A stretch of 64,000 nt of DNA from Streptomyces sp. NBC_01268 (lineage in GTDB: Bacteria; Actinomycetota; Actinomycetes; Streptomycetales; Streptomycetaceae). A program made the position numbers and the translations under genes. The number at the start of each line of letters is the position of its first letter. Position 1 is the first letter of the stretch. The stretch covers positions 248,001 through 312,000 of the forward strand of contig NZ_CP108454.1 of assembly GCF_036240795.1 (NCBI RefSeq), given 5' to 3'. The notes below the pieces were generated by a model. The model did not search any database. It was not told the DNA's origin and worked only from the letters and a program-made list of their open reading frames with translations. Shown here piece by piece: positions 52,745-62,181 of the stretch.

Positions 52745-55700
52745 ATGATCGTCCTCGCGTCGGCTCGTGCGCGCGTCAAGAGCTTGCTCGTGACCTTGGT
52801 CGTCGCGTTGCCGGCCATGGGGGTGGCGCCGCCGGGGTGGGTCACGGCGGCGGCACCGCAGGCGGGTGCCGACTCGTCGGTGCAGGCCCCCGAGCACCCT
52901 GAGGGCACGTCGTTCAATCCGAACCAGATCAAGGACATCAAGGCCGCCGACCCCGGCTCCGGAGTGAACCTGATCGAGGCGCCCTCGGCGAACAACAGCG
53001 GTGACGCGCGGCTGTCGTACCCACTGGAGGTGCCCAAGGGCCGCGCGGGCCTGGAGCCGAAGCTGGCCGTCACCTACAACTCGTCGGGGACGAACGGGTG
53101 GCTGGGCGTCGGGTGGGACGTGACCGCCCCGGTGGTCGCGGTCGACACACGGTGGGGTGTGCCGCGCTACGACGCCGGGCTGGAGACCGAGACCTACCTC
53201 CTCAACGGCGAGCAGCTGACCCCGGTGGCGCACCGGAGCCAGTTACGGGCGCGTACGGCGGAGAAGGTGTTCCACTCCCGGGTGGAGAGCCGGTTCGACC
53301 GCATCGTGCGGCACGGCGACAGCCCCGCGAACTACTGGTGGGAGGTCACCGACAAGCAGGGTGTCCGCACGCTCTTCGGCGGCACCGCCGACAGCACGCT
53401 GGCCGACGACAAGGGGCGCGTCGCGACCTGGGCGGCGCGGGAGATCCGCGACGGCAACGACAACGTCCTGCGCTACCGGTACGCCAAGGTGGCTGACGGC
53501 GGCACGGCGGACTCCACGGTGCCGGGCAGCGACCTGTACCTGAAGAAGATCACCTACACCGGCCGCGGCGACACCGACGGCAGGTACTCGGTGACGTTCA
53601 TCCGGGACCGTGAGCGCGGCGAGCCCCGCCGGACGGACGTACGCATCGACGCGAGGTACGGGTTCAAGAAGGTCACCGCCGACCTGCTGCGGCGCATCGA
53701 GGTCAAGCTGGACGACCAGCTGATCCGCGCCTACGAGCTGAACTACCGGACCGGCGCGTTCGCCAAGACACTGCTCACCTCGGTGTCGCAGTACAGCGAG
53801 ACCAACCAGCTGTTCAACACCCACACGTTCGACTACTTCGACGACGTGCGCGACCAGTCGGGAAACTACAACGCCTTCGCCGACGCGGCGGGTTGGTCGG
53901 TGCCGGACGACGACCTCGGGGTGAACATCCGCGAGGGCGAGGCCAGTGCGATCTCGGCGAACACGTCGGTCGGCTTCGGCGCGCACCTGTTCGCGGGCTA
54001 CAACGTGCAGGGGCTGCCGACCAAGGAGGGTTCCGTCGGGTTGAAGGTCGGGTTCAGCGCGGGCCAGTCCGACGGCCTGTCGACCCTCACCGACATGAAC
54101 GGCGACAACCTGCCGGACAAGGTGTTCCGCAAGAACGGCGACGTCTACTACCGGCCCAATCTGGCCAAACCGGGCGGTCAGCCGAAGTTCGGCGACACGC
54201 CGGTCAAGCTCACCGGGCTGCCGGGAATCTCGACCGAGCGCACGCTGTCCGGCACCATCGGCGTCGAGTCGTACGTCCTCACCACCTCGGCCCAGCTGGA
54301 CTTCGTGGGCACCACGACCACCTCGGACCGGTTCTTCAGCGACGTCAACGGCGACGGCATCACCGACCTGGTGAACAACGGCGGCGTGCTGTTCGGCTAC
54401 CTGGACGCCGATGGGCAACCCGCCTACAGCGCGGACTCCGCCCACACCCCGGCGCCGATCGGGGGCGGTGCGGTCACCGGCGCGATCGTCGGCGATCAGA
54501 CCGCGCAGTTCAACCAGCAGGTGGACAACTCGCCGCTCCTCGACACGGTCCGCCGATGGGTGGCGCCGTACGACGGCAACGTCCGCGTGGACGGGCCCGT
54601 GCAGCTGACGCAGGACCCTTCGGCGGCGCGGGCGGCGTACACCAAGGCCGACGGCGTGCGGGTCACCATCCAGCACAAGGACGCCGAACTCTGGGCGCAG
54701 CGCATCGGCCCCGATGACCACACCGAGTTCACCCCGGGCAACGTGGCCTCGATTCCGGTGAAGAAGGGCGACGCGCTCTACTTCCGCACCCAGTCCATTC
54801 TGGACGGCAAGTACGACACCGTGGCGTGGGACCCGGTGATCACCTACACCGGCCTGCCGGCCGGCACGGACGCGAACGGGTTGGCGAACACCGTGTTCCG
54901 CGCGTCGACCGACTTCACCTTCGGCGGCAGGCCGTCCCTGGTGACCGTGCCGGTGAACGGCACCCTGCGGCTGACCGGTGACGTGGTCAAGTCCAAGGCG
55001 ACCTCGGACGACGTGACCGTGGTGATCGAGAAGGGCAACGGCGTCCACCCGGGCACGGAGGTGCTCCGCAAGGTCCTGCCCGCCGCGTCGACCGGCACCA
55101 CCGCGATCGACCTGAGCATCCCGGTCAGCACGTTCGAGAAGATGTCGTGGAAGCTGAAGACCGACTCCCCGATCGACGCCTCGGCCGTGAGCTGGGCCCC
55201 GAAGGCGTACTACACGGCAGCGCAGGGCGTCGAGTCGGTCGTCGACGCCAAGGGCGAGCCCACGCTGGTGATCACCCCGCCGTACGACCAGACCATGTAC
55301 CCGGCGGACACCCTCACCGCGCCGCAGCAGACCTACAAGGCCACCAAGACCGGCCAGTTGAAGGTGCGGCCGAAGCTGAACTTCAACTTCAACCTCCTCG
55401 GTGACGCCAAGATCGCGTTCACCGTGAAGAAGCGCGGCGGGCAGCTGGTCGGCAAACGGATCTTCCAGGCCAAGGACACCTCCCCCTTCGGTGGCCCGAA
55501 CCTGGACCTGACCGTGCCGGTCACCGCGGGCGACGACCTCTACATCGACTACTCCACGGCGGAAGCCGGACTGCTCCCCCTGCTCGTCGACCAGTCCGCG
55601 TCGGTCACCTACGACGTGGCCTCGTCCTGGCCGACCTTCACCCCGGCGCCCAGCGCCATGCACGGTTCCGTCGGGCAGGGCGCCTTCGCCCAGCCCTACC

Positions 55701-58700
55701 GCGGCTGGGGGGTGATCGGCTACCAGGGCAACCGCGACCGTGCCACCCAGCCGCTCAAGCAGGCCGAACTCACGTTGGACCAGAGCTTCAAGGACGCGCT
55801 TCCCAAGGAGCCCAAGGAAGCGGACGTCCCGGCGTTCGCCGCGAATCCCCGGCTCAGCATGCCGCGACTCGCGGTGTTCGCCCCCGTTCCCGCCAAGGGC
55901 GGCTGGGCCGCTCAGGACGAGTCCTCCTGGGTCACCGCCGCGATGGCGACGAGTTCCCGCCTCGGCGCGGACACCATCGACGTCGTCACCGACGCCGACG
56001 TGGCGGGCGACCGCGCGGTGATGCGCCGCGGTGTCACCGGTCAGGTGTCGGCCACCCTCGCGGCGGGCCCGTTCGGCGGCACCGTGGTCGGCGGGATCAC
56101 CGCGGGTTCGGTCGACTACCTCGACCTCAACGGCGACGGCTACCCCGACGTCGTGGGCGCCAAGGAGATCCAGTTCTCCGACATGAGCGGCGCGCTCGGC
56201 GCCACGCGCGGCACCCTCGGCGGCAACGTCCGCGAGGCGGACAACGTCTCCGGCAACGTGTCGCTCTCCGCGGGCAGCGAGACCGCCACCATCGCCAGCG
56301 CCCTGGGCATGGCCGCGCCCGACGCGGGCACCAGCGCCAACACCGCCACCACCGGCGCGGTCCAGCCCTCGCTCGGCATCGGCGGCAGCCTCGGCGGCGG
56401 CGAGTCCGACGCCCGCGTCGACCTCATCGACATCAACGGGGACGGGTTGCCGGACAAGGTGTTCGGCAACGGCGACGCCCAGCTGAACCTGGGCTACTCC
56501 TTCGCCGCCCGCGAGCCCTGGCCGACCGGACCGATCAACGACGCGTCCACCCGCAACGTCGGGGTCAACCTCGGCTTCAACATCGACCGCTACGGCTTCG
56601 CGGGCGGCGTCTCCGCCGAGCTGGGAACCTCCTTCACCAACGCGAGCATGCTGGACGTCAACGGCGACGGCCTCACCGACCGGGTGTTCACCGACGGGGC
56701 CAACCCGCTCAAGGTCGCTTTCAACACCGGCACCGGCTTCACCGCGCCCACCCCGTTCCGCGGCAGCTTCCCCGAGATCGCCGTCGACAAGAACGCGACT
56801 CTCGGCGCGGGCGTCTACTTCACCGTCGGCCTGCCCACTCCCGTCGGCGTCTTCGTCTTCAACCCGGGCGCCAGCGCCTCCACCGGCATCAGCCGGGCCG
56901 AGACCATCCTGCGCGACGTCAACGGCGACGGCCTCGCCGACCACGTCAGGTCGACCCGCGACAACGAGATGCTGGTCGCCGCCAACAAGACCGGGCGCAC
57001 CAACCTCCTGCGCTCGGTGTCGCGCCCGATGGGCGCGCGGATCGACCTGGACTACTCCCGTACCGGCAACACCCAGGCCATGCCCGAGAGCCGCTGGGTC
57101 CTGTCCCGCACCTCCGTGTTCGACGGGCTCGCAGGTGATGGCGCCGACACGCGTCTGACCACCTTCCGCTACGAGCAGGGCCGCTACCACCGCGCTGAAC
57201 GCGAGTTCCTCGGCTTCGGCCGGGTGATCACCGCACAGCGCGACCCCGGCGCCGACGACGCCGTCCGCCGCGTCCGCACCGACGACTACCGCACCGACGG
57301 CTACGTCACCCGCGGACTCCCCACCCGCAGCCTCACCGAGGACGGCGCAGGGCACCCGTACAAGGAGACGCTGAACACCTACACGCTGGTGGACGCCGCC
57401 TCCGGTGGGACTGCCGAGCCGGACAGCCTCACCGCCACCGTCTTCCCGCAGCTCACCCAGGTCGAGCGGAAGGACTACGAAGGCGCCGCCAACGCCGGAG
57501 CCGGCACGATCACCCAGCTCACCTACGACTCCTACGGCAACGTCACCCGCGTCTTCGACACCGGGGGTGAGGGCACCGCCGACGACCTGGAGACCACCTA
57601 CGCCTACACGGCCTCCGACGCGCAGTGCCGCGACGCGAACCGCACCGGCATCGCTGACGAGATCAGTCAGAAGGACGCCGCCGGGAAGGTGCTACGCCAC
57701 CGTGCGACCGACGTCGACTGCGCCACGGGTGACGTCCGCCAGGTCCGCGAGTACCTCGACGACGGCACCGCCGCCGTCTCCGACATGGTCTACCACCCCG
57801 ACGGCAACCTGAAGTCGGTCACCGGCCCCGCCAACGCCGAGGGCCAGCGCTACACCCTCAGCTACGGCTACGACCCCACCGTCGGCGTCCAGATCGAGTC
57901 GGTCGAGGACAGCTTCGGCTACCGCTCCACCTCCGCCTACAACCTCCGGTACGGGGTCCCCACCCGGAACACGGACCAGAACGACCAGTCCGTGACGATG
58001 ACGTACGACAGCGTCGGCCGCCTCGCCACGCTCACCGGCCCCTATGAGCAGGACGCGGGCCGGGCGACGATCACCTTCGGCTACCACCCCGAGGCGCCTG
58101 TCCCGTACGCCACCACGCAGCACCTCGACCGGGCCGTCGACGGTGTGCGCGAGGACACCATCGACACGGTCACCTTCAGCGACGGCCTTCAGCGGATCCT
58201 GCAGGAGAAGAAGGACGCCTCCGTCGCCGGCTCACCGAACGCCGACCCGACCGACGTCATGACGGTGTCCGGCCGTATGAAGTTCGACGCCCTCGGCCGC
58301 ACGGTGGAGACGTACTACCCGGTCACCGAGCCGAAGGGCGCCGCCAACACCACCTTCAACACGGCCTACGACACGGTCGCGCCGACGAAGCAGACCTTCG
58401 ACGTCCTCGACCGATCGGTGAAGACGGTCCGGCCCGACGGCCTCAGCACCAGCACCGCATACGGCTTCGGCCCCGACAGGTCCGGGGTCACACGCTTCGA
58501 GACCACCGTCACCGACGCCAACGGCAGGAAGCGCGTCACCTACACCGACGCGCGAGAAGTGACCACCGCCGTCAAGGAGTTCCACGACGCCCAGCCGGTG
58601 TGGACGAGTTACGCCCACGACCCGATGAACCAGGTCACGGCCGTCACCGACGACAAGAACAACGTGACCAGGGCGAGTTATGACGGCCTGGGCCGCCGCG

Positions 58701-61051
58701 TCTCGTACGACAGCCCCGACACGGGCCGCACGGAGACCCGATACGACCTCGCCGGGAACGTCACCTCCAAGATCACCGCCAACCTCCGCGCCGCCGACAA
58801 AGCCGTCGAGTACGACTACGAGTACTCCCGCCTCAAGGCCGTCCGCTATCCGACCTTCCCCGCGAACAACGTCAGTTACAGCTACGGGGCCCCGGGCGCA
58901 GCCCACAACGCCGCCTCCCGCGTCAGCGAGATCCACGACGCCGCCGGCACGGTGCAGCGCGTCTACGGAGCCCTCGGAGAGCTCACCAAGGAGACCCGCA
59001 CCGTCACCGCGGTGCACGGCGGTCCCCGCACCTACGACACCTCCTGGCGCTACGACGCCTTCAACCGAGTCCTCGCCATGACCTACCCGGACGGCGAGAC
59101 CCTCACCTACGACTACGACTCCGGCGGCCAGGTCACGCGGGCCACCGGCACCAAGAACGGCGCCACCTACACGTACGTGGCCCGGATCGACTACGACAAG
59201 TTCGGTCAGAAGGTCCTCCAGCAGGCCGGCAACAGCGTCCGCACGACCTACACCTACGACGCCGAGGACCGCCGCCTCGCCACCCTGAAGTCCGCGCCGT
59301 CGGGCGGAACGGCCTTCCAGGACCTCGGCTACACCTACGACAAGACCGGCAACGTCGCCTCGCTCGCCAACAACGTGCCCCAGGGCGGCGACATCGGCGG
59401 GCCCAGCACCCAGACCTACGGCTACGACGACCTGTACCGGCTCACCTCGGCGTCCGGCACATACACGGACAAGAACGCGGCCCGGAACACATACACACTG
59501 AGCCTTGAGTACGACTCGATTCACAACACCACACACAAGGCGCAGACTCACGAGATCACCGGCGGTGCCCCGGCCTTCCCGTCCGGCGGAGGCGGCAGCG
59601 GGCCCATCGAACCGGTCGAGAACCCGGACAACAATCCCGCCGTCCAGGACCGCACCAGCTACGACTACACGTACGCGTACAACGGCTCAAAGCCGCATGC
59701 CCCAGGCGAAGTCGGCCCGGTCAGCAACGAGTACGACGCGAACGGCAATCTGACGAGCGCTCTCAACACCGCCGTCGCCGACAAGAGTCGCCAGTACGTC
59801 TGGGACGAGGAGAACCGCCTCGCCTGCAACCAGGACACCGCGACGGGTGCCGTCACCCAGGACCCCAGCGGCTGCGACGGCGCCACCGTGTCGTATACCT
59901 ACGACGACCAGGGCGACCGCGTCGTCAAGACCGGCGACGCAGGTCTCTCCCTCTACCCGAACCGCTACTACAGCGAACGCGACAGCATCGGCTACAAGCA
60001 CATCTTCGTCGGCGACAGCCGCGTCACCACTCAGACGGTGAAGGCAACGGGCGTCGAGGAGGACCAGCAGTTCTTCCACGCCGACCACATCGGCTCCTCC
60101 GGCTATGTCACCGACAAGTACGGCAAGGTGACCGAGCACCTCGAATACTTTCCCTACGGCGAGACCTGGATCGAGGAACGCGCCGGAGACGCCGACACCC
60201 GGTACCAGTTCACCGGCAAGGAACTCGACACCGAAACCGGGCTCTACTACTACGGCGCTCGCTACTACAACCCGCGCACGCAACTGTGGGCCAGCCCTGA
60301 CCCGGCGCTGCCGGACTACCTCGACAAGGACATCGCGGGCGGCATCAAGGAGCCACGCAACCTCGCCGCTTACACGTACACGCACAACAATCCGGTGCGG
60401 TACACCGATCCCACGGGCGAATTCCTCCAGCTGGCTCCCCTGGCGGCAGGGGCCGCCTCCACGGGGGTAGGAGCTGTGGTCGTGGGCGCCATTGTGGCCA
60501 CCGTCGTGATCGGAGGCGTCACCTACGCAGTCTGGGACAGTACAAAAAACGGTGGCCCTTCCACGCCCGCCGGTTGCAACGCGAGTCCCCCCGTAGCGTG
60601 CGCACCGAGTGATCGAGCCCCCTCGGCTCCGACGACCACTGCGCCCACTACGGCAGCACAACCTGGCGCTGTTCCCAGCCCTCCGCCCGCACCGGGTGGT
60701 GCGAGTACAGACGACGACGATGACACCGTCACGCTCTACAAGGCACCCGGCAAGGGAATGACCCAGCGACTGCTTCAGTTCGGGTTCCAGCCACAAGACT
60801 TCCCCGGCGAAGGTAACGAGTATCCGGATGGTCGCGCATATTTTGGCCTGGGTGAGGCGGGTAGAATGATTGCGCTGGACTACGCCAGCCGGGGTGGATA
60901 TGACGGCACGGTCATTGAAGTCCGAATACCGAGAAAAGACTTCGAGATGTATTTCCGGGACAACGTCGGACGGCATAACGGTGTCCCAGATTCGGAAGTC
61001 GGCATCCCGAAGGAGAAGTTCGACATCCTCAATCGCTATCCCCGAATTTAG
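52745..61051 (+). CDS. Secreted SpvB/FG-GAP/RHS polymorphic toxin
   Basis: A 2768-residue secreted protein. After a signal peptide (1-~40) comes a SpvB-type domain (about 75-330; ARLSYPLEVPKGRAGLEPKL), then FG-GAP/VCBS repeats with calcium-type loops (DMNGDNLPDKVF, DVNGDGITDL, DLNGDGYPDVVG, DINGDGLPDKVF, DVNGDGLTDRVF, DVNGDGLADHV) and TcdB-middle-like sequence, then many YD/RHS repeats (about 1590-2480). The RHS core RYQFTGKELDTETGLYYYGA leads to YTDPTGE, a membrane-type hydrophobic segment (2560-2590), a Pro/Thr linker and a ~115-residue tip (2655-2768) starting VTLYKAPGKG. The tip order of strands resembles an ADP-ribosyltransferase-like fold, but its activity is unproven. The ATG has AAAGGGGG upstream. 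Confidence 0.9.
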   Translation: MIVLASARARVKSLLVTLVVALPAMGVAPPGWVTAAAPQAGADSSVQAPEHPEGTSFNPNQIKDIKAADPGSGVNLIEAPSANNSGDARLSYPLEVPKGRAGLEPKLAVTYNSSGTNGWLGVGWDVTAPVVAVDTRWGVPRYDAGLETETYLLNGEQLTPVAHRSQLRARTAEKVFHSRVESRFDRIVRHGDSPANYWWEVTDKQGVRTLFGGTADSTLADDKGRVATWAAREIRDGNDNVLRYRYAKVADGGTADSTVPGSDLYLKKITYTGRGDTDGRYSVTFIRDRERGEPRRTDVRIDARYGFKKVTADLLRRIEVKLDDQLIRAYELNYRTGAFAKTLLTSVSQYSETNQLFNTHTFDYFDDVRDQSGNYNAFADAAGWSVPDDDLGVNIREGEASAISANTSVGFGAHLFAGYNVQGLPTKEGSVGLKVGFSAGQSDGLSTLTDMNGDNLPDKVFRKNGDVYYRPNLAKPGGQPKFGDTPVKLTGLPGISTERTLSGTIGVESYVLTTSAQLDFVGTTTTSDRFFSDVNGDGITDLVNNGGVLFGYLDADGQPAYSADSAHTPAPIGGGAVTGAIVGDQTAQFNQQVDNSPLLDTVRRWVAPYDGNVRVDGPVQLTQDPSAARAAYTKADGVRVTIQHKDAELWAQRIGPDDHTEFTPGNVASIPVKKGDALYFRTQSILDGKYDTVAWDPVITYTGLPAGTDANGLANTVFRASTDFTFGGRPSLVTVPVNGTLRLTGDVVKSKATSDDVTVVIEKGNGVHPGTEVLRKVLPAASTGTTAIDLSIPVSTFEKMSWKLKTDSPIDASAVSWAPKAYYTAAQGVESVVDAKGEPTLVITPPYDQTMYPADTLTAPQQTYKATKTGQLKVRPKLNFNFNLLGDAKIAFTVKKRGGQLVGKRIFQAKDTSPFGGPNLDLTVPVTAGDDLYIDYSTAEAGLLPLLVDQSASVTYDVASSWPTFTPAPSAMHGSVGQGAFAQPYRGWGVIGYQGNRDRATQPLKQAELTLDQSFKDALPKEPKEADVPAFAANPRLSMPRLAVFAPVPAKGGWAAQDESSWVTAAMATSSRLGADTIDVVTDADVAGDRAVMRRGVTGQVSATLAAGPFGGTVVGGITAGSVDYLDLNGDGYPDVVGAKEIQFSDMSGALGATRGTLGGNVREADNVSGNVSLSAGSETATIASALGMAAPDAGTSANTATTGAVQPSLGIGGSLGGGESDARVDLIDINGDGLPDKVFGNGDAQLNLGYSFAAREPWPTGPINDASTRNVGVNLGFNIDRYGFAGGVSAELGTSFTNASMLDVNGDGLTDRVFTDGANPLKVAFNTGTGFTAPTPFRGSFPEIAVDKNATLGAGVYFTVGLPTPVGVFVFNPGASASTGISRAETILRDVNGDGLADHVRSTRDNEMLVAANKTGRTNLLRSVSRPMGARIDLDYSRTGNTQAMPESRWVLSRTSVFDGLAGDGADTRLTTFRYEQGRYHRAEREFLGFGRVITAQRDPGADDAVRRVRTDDYRTDGYVTRGLPTRSLTEDGAGHPYKETLNTYTLVDAASGGTAEPDSLTATVFPQLTQVERKDYEGAANAGAGTITQLTYDSYGNVTRVFDTGGEGTADDLETTYAYTASDAQCRDANRTGIADEISQKDAAGKVLRHRATDVDCATGDVRQVREYLDDGTAAVSDMVYHPDGNLKSVTGPANAEGQRYTLSYGYDPTVGVQIESVEDSFGYRSTSAYNLRYGVPTRNTDQNDQSVTMTYDSVGRLATLTGPYEQDAGRATITFGYHPEAPVPYATTQHLDRAVDGVREDTIDTVTFSDGLQRILQEKKDASVAGSPNADPTDVMTVSGRMKFDALGRTVETYYPVTEPKGAANTTFNTAYDTVAPTKQTFDVLDRSVKTVRPDGLSTSTAYGFGPDRSGVTRFETTVTDANGRKRVTYTDAREVTTAVKEFHDAQPVWTSYAHDPMNQVTAVTDDKNNVTRASYDGLGRRVSYDSPDTGRTETRYDLAGNVTSKITANLRAADKAVEYDYEYSRLKAVRYPTFPANNVSYSYGAPGAAHNAASRVSEIHDAAGTVQRVYGALGELTKETRTVTAVHGGPRTYDTSWRYDAFNRVLAMTYPDGETLTYDYDSGGQVTRATGTKNGATYTYVARIDYDKFGQKVLQQAGNSVRTTYTYDAEDRRLATLKSAPSGGTAFQDLGYTYDKTGNVASLANNVPQGGDIGGPSTQTYGYDDLYRLTSASGTYTDKNAARNTYTLSLEYDSIHNTTHKAQTHEITGGAPAFPSGGGGSGPIEPVENPDNNPAVQDRTSYDYTYAYNGSKPHAPGEVGPVSNEYDANGNLTSALNTAVADKSRQYVWDEENRLACNQDTATGAVTQDPSGCDGATVSYTYDDQGDRVVKTGDAGLSLYPNRYYSERDSIGYKHIFVGDSRVTTQTVKATGVEEDQQFFHADHIGSSGYVTDKYGKVTEHLEYFPYGETWIEERAGDADTRYQFTGKELDTETGLYYYGARYYNPRTQLWASPDPALPDYLDKDIAGGIKEPRNLAAYTYTHNNPVRYTDPTGEFLQLAPLAAGAASTGVGAVVVGAIVATVVIGGVTYAVWDSTKNGGPSTPAGCNASPPVACAPSDRAPSAPTTTAPTTAAQPGAVPSPPPAPGGASTDDDDDTVTLYKAPGKGMTQRLLQFGFQPQDFPGEGNEYPDGRAYFGLGEAGRMIALDYASRGGYDGTVIEVRIPRKDFEMYFRDNVGRHNGVPDSEVGIPKEKFDILNRYPRI

Positions 61052-61064
61052 AAGTGGAGATGCA

Positions 61065-61358
61065 GTGACCGATCTCGACGACATCAGCGAGTCCGAAAGG
61101 AAATTGATCGGCAGCGTCACGGAAGGAGTGATCGAGGCGGTATTTCGGTGGGGAGTGATCGTCGATCTAGGACTTTCACGCGTAGGCCTCATCGATGCAC
61201 TCTATATCGATGAGGCGAGCCATTACTTGCCAGGCGAGCTGGTGCGCTGCCACCTCGACGACTTCGACGAGATGAAGGGGAAATTCATCCTGCGGCCCAT
61301 GGGACAGATCCCTCTCATGGAACGTTTGAGGGACGCCGGGTACCGGCCTGGCGGATGA
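61065..61358 (+). CDS. Candidate immunity protein, S1/OB-fold-like
   Basis: The 97-residue acidic protein starts 13 bases after the toxin stop; GTG 61065 has GGAG 5 bases upstream. Its core (GSVTEGVIEAVFRWGVIVDL, then GLSRVGLIDALYI, then LPGELVRCHLDDFDEM and KFILRP) follows the strand pattern of S1 RNA-binding OB folds, with the G-x-V-x-x-V and G-V-x-V-D-L signature. Its place directly behind a polymorphic toxin tip is that of an immunity gene. Both the fold and the role are inference. The gene and the toxin tip are less GC-rich than the RHS body, suggesting a swapped cassette. Confidence 0.7.
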   Translation: MTDLDDISESERKLIGSVTEGVIEAVFRWGVIVDLGLSRVGLIDALYIDEASHYLPGELVRCHLDDFDEMKGKFILRPMGQIPLMERLRDAGYRPGG

Positions 61359-61457
61359 ATTTCAATCCGCTCGTACGAGGAGGTGGTCGATCTCGTACGT
61401 ACCGCCTGCGCCGGGGTGACGGTCGTCAGCCTGGTCGCGGCTGCGGCCGATCCGCTC

Positions 61458-62114
61458 CTATGACCGCGGTGTGCTGTCCGAACGCCACGTGGTGAGACGA
61501 GGGTGCCCGGGCAGTTCGGCGCGGCCGGTGGCCCACAACAGGCTGAGCCAGGGGTCCTCACCCCGCGGAGCCTCTGGGAACAGACGGGCGAGCAGCCGCG
61601 AGCAGAGAGCGGAGGGCGGGGTCCAGTCGAGCCCGAAGCCTTCCGCCACATCGTGCATGTGCACCAGCGTTTCCTGCACGCCCAACGCCGCGAAGCCTTC
61701 GGGGTCCGACACCCCGGCGGCGTGGTGGGCACGGACCCGGGGCGACGTCGTACGCACCATGGCGACCAGGAGCGCGCCGCACGCCTCCAGCACCTGCACC
61801 AGGCCGGCCGGACCCGCATCGCGGTCCGCGTAGACGAAGACCGTGGGTCCGTCCGGCCTCTTCTTGCACAACGCGAAGGGCACATGGGTGTCCAGCGGCG
61901 GGCTCTGCGGCCCCAGCTGCACGGCGTAGTAGAACAGGTCGTTGGCGAGGTGCTCGACGGTCTCCCAGCAGTCCCACTCCAGCGAACCGGCTCTACCGTC
62001 CCACCCCTCCGGGGGCGCGTCCCGAAGGACGCCCACGGCGAGCCGCACGGCAAGGTCGACGTCGTCCGCGGTGACGGGAGACAGGACTGATCCGGTTTCG
62101 ACTGGTCGAGACAT
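61458..62114 (-). CDS. DinB/maleylpyruvate-isomerase-like protein
   Basis: The 218-residue four-helix protein has the mycothiol-dependent metal-binding pattern: DCWETVEHLANDLFYYAVQL near residues 48-67 and ETLVHMHDVAEGFGLDW near 168-184, giving the histidines that would bind a metal. Relatives use mycothiol in isomerisation or detoxification. The substrate is unknown. A ~20-codon scrap (VDLVRTACAGVTVVSLVAAA) just downstream, at about 61380-61460 on the plus strand, is unassigned. Confidence 0.8.
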   Translation of the reverse strand: MSRPVETGSVLSPVTADDVDLAVRLAVGVLRDAPPEGWDGRAGSLEWDCWETVEHLANDLFYYAVQLGPQSPPLDTHVPFALCKKRPDGPTVFVYADRDAGPAGLVQVLEACGALLVAMVRTTSPRVRAHHAAGVSDPEGFAALGVQETLVHMHDVAEGFGLDWTPPSALCSRLLARLFPEAPRGEDPWLSLLWATGRAELPGHPRLTTWRSDSTPRS

Positions 62115-62181
62115 GACAGCACCGTATCGCGGGAGAGGGCGGGCGCCCGCTACAGCGCCCGCCCCGCTTCCGTGGCCGGGC

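Noticed and set aside
53243..57355. A 1370-codon minus-strand open frame inside the RHS gene
   Set aside because: It is the antisense shadow of the SpvB/FG-GAP region. Its composition is Val/Gly/Arg/Asp-biased with no domain, and the plus strand is a clear toxin gene.
57500..60300. Repeated YD motifs as possible DNA repeats
   Set aside because: They are diverged protein-level RHS repeats, not near-identical DNA repeats.
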